A DNA stretch of 64,000 nucleotides, from positions 90,056,609 through 90,120,608 of the forward strand of contig JARDYH010000003.1 in assembly GCA_029215795.1 (NCBI GenBank). The letters are read 5' to 3'. The notes under the pieces are model-generated. The model saw only the letters and a list, made by a program, of their open reading frames with translations. It was not told the DNA's origin and did not search any database. This document shows positions 57,130 to 64,000 of the stretch, one piece after another; within the stretch, counting starts at the first letter, position 1; each line of letters starts with the position of its first letter. The position numbers were made by a program, and so were the translations under genes. The stretch comes from Anniella stebbinsi (taxonomy: Eukaryota > Chordata > Lepidosauria > Squamata > Anniellidae).

Positions 57130-59345
57130 GGACAATGGTTCTAAAATATGAATAGAACAAAACACAGGGGACAATTACCCCAGGCCTCACATATGAGGGG
57201 GGGGCTCTCACATAGTGGGGGGTCAATCAACATTGGTGCAGTGTTGCTAAACCTTTCTTTCGGAGTTCTACTAACTTGAGCTCCATAAACCTAACTGGGG
57301 TGGGAGGGGGGGAATCACAAAACAAACTCTACTGCTGGTTTTATCATCATAGCAGGAGCAAGATGTTTGCTGCCCCAAGCAGTGCTAATAGCAGCAACTC
57401 AGCCCATCCATAGTCAGACATACATTCTGCCCCAGGCCTCTCAATGTCTTTCAAAAGGGTCAGCGTGTTGTACGCAGTTGAGCTGTTTGTGTTTCTATCA
57501 TTATGTTTTATTTCTAAAATACAATGCTTGTTTACAAAGAAGAAGGGGGGGGAGGGAAATCCCAAATAAAATTCTCAAAACTAAACTTGGGATGAGGTGA
57601 ACATTAGAAGCAGACAGGCTAGAATAGGCAAACACCTCTATTAAAATAAGAAGAATCCTGCAGGGCATGGCCCATCTTCAGCAGTGCCCCACCCTGCCAA
57701 TTCAACTCTACTTAAAACAAAAGATTTTGCTATTGTAATTAATTTATTATATGTTACAATATGCAGACTTAGCTCATCGTATTTCAGTAATCCTTGAAAT
57801 AAATTTCCATAGAAGAATAAACTTCAATGGAATACAAAAGATAACAAAAAAATATTATGACATAACATATTTTGTTAACATAAAGCTCTTGATGGGAATC
57901 TAAAGGAAATGAGTAGTTCACATTAGGATAAATTCAGTGCTTTTTACAACAATCAATAAAAGGCTTTCGCTTCTCTTTAAAGGTATCTCATCTCTGTCTC
58001 TTCTGTTCTGTTCTGTTCTGTTCTGTTCTGTTCTAATATAATGAGTTAATTTTAGCCATCACTGCTTAGGCCCAGTATTATTGACCAATATTTCACAGTA
58101 GGACATTTTTGAGATCACCACTTCTTTGTATACAATATGCTAGCAGCAGAAAACATATAAGACACAAATTCTTTGTGAGTTTGAACTACTGGCCTTCTAA
58201 TAAGGTTCAAAAGAAAAAAAAATGGGTCCAAAGGAATTTCATATCTAAAATCTTTCCTGTAATCATCATCTCCAGTGTTTTAAACGAAAGAACATTTCCA
58301 CCATAAATGATAGTTATTTCCTATTTTATCTTGACACTTCCAACTCAATTTTGATTGTATCCTATTCCTGGCTTTCATATTATTTCCTCCATCTTCACCA
58401 GGGCAAAATAAAATAACATAAAATATTTTTCACTTTGATGAAGGGGGAAAGGGTAGGAGGAGCCCTCCCAATGATGTGTTTGGTTTGAGAACCTTACGTC
58501 TTAGCAATAGCAACAGTAACACCACTATCACCACCACCACTACTACAGGCCATCAGTAGCAATAACTGTAGTAGCACCATCTATCTTGGATTGTACCCCT
58601 TCATGCAACCAAATTCTACTAAATATTCACCATAAATTTTACGCACATTTGAGGGGGTGGTTGGATTTCCCCCTGCATAGTAGTGCTGGGTATTTGTTGT
58701 AGATTCATGCAATAAAGACTATCGGTTTTTCATTCTAAGTCAGATCAAAGAAAATAAGTATTGAATTCTAGCTCTTGGTGAAACATGAGCTTATACACAA
58801 TACTATGTTGTATGTATTAATGATGAGAGAATGGCAAAGAGGGAAATATCGGAAAATGGACAAAAGCAATATTTGGGAAATTTATAACAGTTTCTTTAAA
58901 AAAATGCATAATAAACCTAAGTTAATTCAAAAAGAATATGCATGAAGTACAATATTTTATGCATCACATAAAAGGAATGTTGGAGGTTCTATTAACTGTT
59001 AATTGGGACTTTAAAGAGAATTTGATAAATTCATTTACTATTAATTTTGCCTATACGTTTCTGCAGGCAAGATAACGTTCCTTTTTTACCTTTCAAAAAC
59101 TGATCTCAGTGCCTTCTTACTACTTCGTAAAGCAAAAGGCCAATGGTAATTAGTCTGCTAATCTAATTTAGAACAATGACAATTTTTTTTTTTTGCCCCA
59201 TAGATATTAATCTATCATTTAGGCTTGCTATCATTATCAGGTGAAGAAAATTCCTTTTCTTTTTCTCCCCCCCTTTTTAATTCATTTGTACATGTTAATT
59301 CATTCAGATTTATGCAATCTGGCAATCCACATTTTGATAATTACC
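57130..59345. other. Non-coding, (TTCTG)n microsatellite
   Basis: (TTCTG)n lies at 58011-58034. The remainder is AT-rich with no gene or family recognised. Confidence 0.4.
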
Positions 59346-59349
59346 AGCA

Positions 59350-59545
59350 TCACTGATTAGTTAAGCACTTATATAGTGTATTTCAACTATTTTAAATGGC
59401 TCGCATATCGTCTCACAGTAATCCTTAACAGCAGTCCTGTAAAGTAGGCCACTACTGTTATCACATATTTTAGAAGGGAACAAAGGCTCAGACAATAATA
59501 ACTTGCTCAGTTGTGCAATGTTGTTAGACAACGTACTGTTAACAC
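59350..59545 (-). mobile_element. MIR-like SINE remnant
   Basis: In the order expected for an inverted MIR-type SINE: AGCACTTATATAG, CTCACAGTAATCC, CTGTAAAGTAGGC, CTACTGTTATCAC, then GGGAACAAAGGCTCAGA and ACTTGCTCA. The tRNA-related head is lost. Confidence 0.5.
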
Positions 59546-59692
59546 AGAAGTATCCCTTTGGTCAATCAGACAATAGCCAAGAATATTAAAGTAGCTCAAG
59601 TATTAAAGTAAGACCGATATTTGCTATTGATTTTTGGAGTTTTAGAAAGGCCTTGATGCTTATTTTCATGGTGAACTTAATTAGTATTAATG

Positions 59693-59721
59693 TAATAATA
59701 ATAATAATAATAATAATAATT
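59693..59721. repeat. (TAA)n microsatellite
   Basis: About nine TAA units, plus strand. Confidence 0.95.
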
Positions 59722-59729
59722 AAAGGAAG

Positions 59730-60345
59730 TTTGTTTACACAGATCTCAGCTCTCTGGAACTGATACAGCAAGTAAGTCTTAATTCTAAACGCACCATCAT
59801 GCTATGGAGAATGTATAGAAAGTTCTCTGTTATCAGCTGTTTTGAGTAATAGAATGCTGTTACCAAATTAGTGGTTCCATGGTAGAGCATCATGATCCCT
59901 TTTCACCCTCAACATTTAAACTACCGACAAAAGCTACTGTCATGTGACTTTTATTTAAAATGGCATTCATTTATCTCTACTGATGGCAACCCATCTTTAT
60001 AAGACCAAATATTACCTGCCCGTCTCATTTCCTGTGGAGGTTGAATTTTTAAAAAATGTTCTACTAGAGATGGACCAAAACATACAAAGTGGTTTGAAAG
60101 TAGGTTTTCTATATTTTCTAAAATATGAATTTCAAAGGAAGATCTCTAAATATGTGAAATAAATGCTGCATATCAATAATAGGGTCGGGATTATTTCACC
60201 CACTGAAGGATATAAGTGGCATCACTTTTACAAGTTTACTACTATTACTATGTCAAAAGAGGAAAGGCACCTTATGTTGTGGTATTGGGATGGCTGCAGT
60301 TCCTCTGGGGTGGGGCACATGTATTGTTAAGTATGGCTAAGAGAC
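59730..60345. other. Non-coding, no feature recognised
   Basis: No gene or repeat family supported. Confidence 0.35.
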
Positions 60346-60349
60346 TATG

Positions 60350-60603
60350 AACTTCTCTAAATGAGCAATTTATTGCATGCTCATGATTGGCCACTCATGG
60401 AAGTTGGCGGGTCCATTACATGACATCAACATCCAGGACATCTTCTGCACTATCCCCGGGGAATCTTGCTTTTAAAAAAAGCAGAGATTATGTCGTCTTA
60501 TCTGAGATATCGCAGGATATCTCCACCTCTAGATGACACTGTCTCATTAAACACAATGGAGCCTTTCCAAGAAGGGAAGTTTTCAATTCAATGTGGTTGG
60601 ATG
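60350..60603 (+). repeat. Dispersed repeat, copy 2 of a pair
   Basis: Second copy of the family at 18862-19133; see shared blocks there. Here the central gap is A-rich (AAAAAAAGCAG) and the 3' half is more diverged. Confidence 0.6.
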
Positions 60604-60609
60604 TGATAG

Positions 60610-61340
60610 TGGGAAGACTGTGAATATGAAAGCCCCAGTAAGGCTGAGAGATTTTTCCTGTGTGTAGAGAAGCTCTACAAATGGGCCATAGGATCATATA
60701 CCTTCTAACCCCCCTCCCCTCCAGAGAAAATTCCACAACCTTGCTTCAAGGTAAGTGTTATGACAGCACAGATGATAACTGCAATTAAGGCTCACCAGAC
60801 GTACAGTTAACAGTGATTAAGATCACCTCTTTAAAAATAAAGATACTGTATATTTATAGAAATGATGCAGGGAAAAAGACTACCAAAATGAAATAAGAAA
60901 GTTAAAACTGTAAATACAGTAACCACAGTACTCAGGTGGTGTGTGTATATTAATTATTAAATCTGCAAAATGTTCTAATAAATTTTGCTGACATTATCCA
61001 AATGCTTTTGGCTTCCCTTCTAAACTCCTTGCATGTTTTTCCAAGTTCACTCTTAATATCACTTGATGCAAAACCCAGAAGCAGGCACCCTCTGGAGGTC
61101 CAGGGGCCATTTTTGCACCCGCCTCAGACCTGTTGTGTGGGCTGTAGTCCGCATGGCACTGCAGGGCACCCTCCAAAAATAGCTGATCCAAAACATCTGG
61201 ATAGTGCCAGCTTTTTCAACATTCTGGACTTTCAGTTTCTCTGACTAAAGTTACATGTCCAAACGCAGTCTAGACAGGGTTGTTGTTTTGTGCGAATGTG
61301 GTGGTAGAATTGGGCAAAGCATGGCAGAAATACAATATAG
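60610..61340. other. Non-coding, no feature recognised
   Basis: 61055-61190 has weak palindromic hAT-like strings (CCCTCTGGAGGTCC, GCACCCTCCAAAA). No gene supported. Confidence 0.35.
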
Positions 61341-61862
61341 CAGGGTGGGTAAAAATAGATGTTTAAAAGAAATCCAAAGATCTTTGGATTTTTCCACCCA
61401 GTTGCCTTGCTTTGAGCTATTAGTCATGGGCATTTCAGTTTTGTTTGCTACTTTTTTGTGAACACAATACTGGGCCCAGATAGAGTGAAGCAGAAAGGTC
61501 AACAATAGAAATTGTCCAGTGTGCATCTTCTTGTATTCTCATACCAATGCTACAATCCTATACCCACTTACCTGGGAGCAGGGCCCATTGAACTCAACAG
61601 AACCTTTTTATGAGGAGACATGCAAAATATATACAGTGATACAAAGAGATGCAAAACCTGCTTATAAGTTTGAAACAGTGAATATAATATTCTATTTAGT
61701 TGCAAATTAACACGGCTGGGTGGTCAGATTTGCATTGTTGTTCAGGAAATATGTGAAAAAGTTTCAACGGGAAACTTGACTTAAATCAGTGATTTCAATC
61801 TAACTTCTTTCTTGGTGATTTAAATCATGATTTCAATTGCCTTGATTTAAATCAATCCACCC
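61341..61862. mobile_element. hAT-type element with GATTTAAATCA termini, nested insertion
   Basis: Left end CAGGGTGGGTAAAAATAGATG, right end GATTTAAATCAATCCACCCTG. 61780-61850 has repeated TTTAAATCA blocks. A copy of the GCAATCCTATAC repeat (61545-61605) lies inside. Flanking octamers do not match, so the limits are inferred from the termini. Confidence 0.5.
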
Positions 61863-61894
61863 TGGGAGCTGGAATTGCAACTGGTACAGACTAT

Positions 61895-62015
61895 ATTTAA
61901 AAGGGGAGGCAACCTGGTGTTCTCCAGATTTAAACTCGCATAAGCCCCAGCCAGCATAGCCACTGGTCAGGAATTATGGGAACAGTAGTCCAAACACCTA
62001 GAGAGCACCAGCTTG
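61895..62015. mobile_element. Palindromic hAT-type MITE
   Basis: Arms GAGGCAACCTGGTGTTCTCCAG and GAGAGCACCAGCTTGCCTAG, centre GCCCCAGCCAGCATAGCCAC. The same family as 15340-15460 and 20405-20500. Confidence 0.6.
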
Positions 62016-62019
62016 CCTA

Positions 62020-62930
62020 GCCCAGGACTAACTGGAGGGGGACTCCAGATGACAGCCATATCCTCCAAATTCCAGGTGGCTTAGCTATCACAGGGTACTG
62101 ATGATATTTCTGTTCCTCCAGGGTTGTAGCAGACCCTGGGGAAAATATCCCACTTCCCAACTAATATGTGGGAGAAAGAAAGAAGAGCTATTCTATATCA
62201 AAACTGTAGAGAAATGTGCAGCACATACCCTGAAAAAAGCCAGTTTGAATGGAATGGAACATGTATTTTCAAAGGAAAATCTTGACACACCTTTCCAATA
62301 GCAGAATAAAGTTCATTTTCAGAATTAAACACAACTGAACTGTGTAGAGAATGTATGAAATCTGCATGATGTGCCCAAAACTATCGAGGATTAAATATGA
62401 GCTGTCAAATCATCATAATGATATTATTGCTGGTCCTTGCTAAATTTTATGAGCTGCCTTTTGATCTATTATGTACATATGCAAAGGCATTCCTAATGCT
62501 CTCTTCTGGGGCTTCAAAGACTTTGACTAGCAACTTTATCTGAGGGATCAAAAGTTATTCACGAGGCCATTGATGTCGCTGGGACTGATTGTTGTTGTCT
62601 GATGCTGCTAGGGAGGCCATATTAATAACGAACATTACAGTCAGACTGCCTATACAGGATCAAGATTTAGAATTACCACTTGTGAGAAGATAAAAGTAGT
62701 GGCTTTCAAACCATGTTCTGGTGAAAGACAAGGCTCCCTGAGGGAGTACTTGTTCCACTCCTGACTTGCCCCAGCAATTTTCAGATGCAGAGAAGTGTCG
62801 GTTCAGTTTTGGAGCACGCACAGAGATTCAATGGGGAGGACCAACAAGTCTGGTCACTGGCCTGTATAAACTGAGTGCTCAACCTAAACCATGCCCCAGA
62901 ATAATCCGGAAAGCATGGGGCTCTCAAATG
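62020..62930. other. Non-coding, no feature recognised
   Basis: No gene or repeat family supported. Confidence 0.35.
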
Positions 62931-62934
62931 GATG

Positions 62935-63088
62935 TTCATATATTGTATGTTATTCTGTGTTTTTAGATTGTGCCTTGTTTTATATATTTTAAAATGATTT
63001 CATGGTTTTAATTTTTGTGAACCGCCCAGAGAGCTTCGGCTATGGGGCGGTATAAAAATGCAATAAATAAATAAATAAATAAAATAGT
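62935..63088 (+). mobile_element. L2-type LINE 3' tail
   Basis: Nearly identical to 27685-27862, including GAACCGCCCAGAGAGCTTCG, GGGGCGGTATAAAAATGC and the (AATA)n end. Confidence 0.75.
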
Positions 63089-63245
63089 GTGCATGTCCAG
63101 GCTCAAAAACAAAGTGGCCTGGTGGCGGGCAGGGTTGGGAGGCGAGGCATAGCGCACTGGCAACCAAGCAGCTGCTGCTTCTTGGGGCAGAGGGAAGGGC
63201 TGTAGGGATGCGGCGGGTTCCCTGTGCCACAGGCACTGACCTGCC

Positions 63246-63551
63246 TTGGGCCAGGCCTGTTCAACATCAAAAGCATGGAAGACGCTGACTGTCATGTCCC
63301 CAGACTCCTTGTCATCTGAGGACAAATGGGAAGAGCAAGCTCTAGCAGATCCTGGGGAAGGGACTAGCAGCAATGTAGGACAAGACCCCTTCCTTTCTGG
63401 GGGCAGGCAAGACCCGTCTCAAGCACCTCTAACAAAGTCTGACAGTGAAGAAGGAGATCACGAGGCTCCTCCAACCCCAGCTGAGCACAGGCCCAGGAGA
63501 GTGAGGGATCAGCGTCGGCAGGCTGCCAGAGCTCGGAAGCTACAGGGCTAA
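63246..63551 (+). other. Unrecognised 101-codon ORF, probably repeat-derived
   Basis: Nominal ORF start is ATT or TTG-like in context rather than a strong ATG (GGCCAGGCC precedes it). The protein is acidic in the middle (SDSEEGDHEAPPTPAEH) and basic at the end (RPRRVRDQRRQAARARK). No domain is recognised. The composition and position next to an L2 tail suggest a piece of a retroelement gag-like or low-complexity frame. No splice sites or neighbours support a host exon. Confidence 0.3.
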
Positions 63552-63554
63552 TCG

Positions 63555-64000
63555 CCTGCACCCAGTGTCAGGTTGTGAAGGGTTAAAAGCTTCTGAGCAG
63601 CTCGGGGATGACGCTGGAAATGATGTGCAACCCCCAATGTTCAGCCCATTCAATTCTCTGTGTGTTTGGACTCCCTGGTGAATCTAGACCCCTTGGACTG
63701 TGACCCCAACTCTGTCTACATCTCAAAGTGTATACAGCTGCTGGGAAAATCCAAATGGGTTGAGATTAGCAGCAGGCATATAAACCTGCTTGTAAGTGTT
63801 GTAAGGAGATGCAATTTTTCTAGCAATACTCAAATATTCTGTCCCTTCCTCCTTCCCCCTATCTATTTTTGCTGCTAAGGACAGACTTTTATGGAAAATA
63901 GTTTAGATTAATATCCTGTAGTAAAACCTAGATCCAAGCAATTTGATCTACAACCACATCACTTTGAGATGACTTAATATGGGAGTACGAAGCCAAAGTA
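63555..64000. other. Non-coding, no feature recognised
   Basis: No feature supported. Confidence 0.3.

Noticed and set aside
60013..60030. A 16-bp segment on the minus strand between CCTCCACAG and GTAATATT
   Set aside because: Too short, and its peptide does not match the expected upstream CACNA2D1 sequence.

Overview
The window looks like intron-rich vertebrate nuclear DNA, most likely from a squamate reptile. The inference rests on the mix of interspersed repeats: CR1 and L2 LINE 3' ends, tRNA-derived SINEs, many hAT-type MITEs, a fragment of a LINE with a restriction-like endonuclease, and a Ngaro-type tyrosine-recombinase retrotransposon. No species is assigned.

The only host gene I can support is CACNA2D1 (voltage-gated calcium channel alpha-2/delta-1 subunit), on the minus strand. 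Four consecutive exons are visible: 33775-33906, 20686-20755, 19424-19474 and 15992-16091. All have canonical AG/GT borders and compatible phases, and they read continuously from the segment before the VWA domain into the VWA domain, across its MIDAS motif. The introns between them are about 13.0, 1.2 and 3.3 kb. The previous exon (to the right of 33906) and the next exon (to the left of 15992) were not found, so nearly all of the window is intron of this gene.

The most gene-like DNA outside those exons is a plus-strand Ngaro-type retrotransposon at about 6035-12455, antisense to CACNA2D1. Its order is a GC-rich leader with about 85-bp tandem repeats, gag with a cysteine/histidine knuckle, RT-RNase H (one frameshift, one nonsense codon), an uninterrupted tyrosine recombinase, and an SGNH-hydrolase-like frame broken at a G-run, then a 3' region with AATAAA. 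A 0.7-kb element with matching 5' and 3' ends but no coding region lies at 17455-18180 in the same orientation.

The remainder is a mosaic of older repeats. Left part (1-6000): CR1 and L2 tails. Centre (16-31 kb): hAT-type MITEs, a 3-bp-TSD MITE present twice (one copy nested in CR1-like sequence), L2 fragments, a SINE. 36.7-38.8 kb: a 1,075-bp hAT-type element with two large GC hairpins and a perfect 8-bp TSD, then two head-to-tail 3' ends of a LINE embedded in TAA repeats. 42-64 kb: more hAT copies, an L2 RT pseudogene, CR1, MIR-like and tRNA-Ala-type SINEs, and an unrecognised short ORF near 63.3 kb. The candidate for an unusual system is the retrotransposon with its hydrolase passenger gene and its short derivative; the class itself is known.
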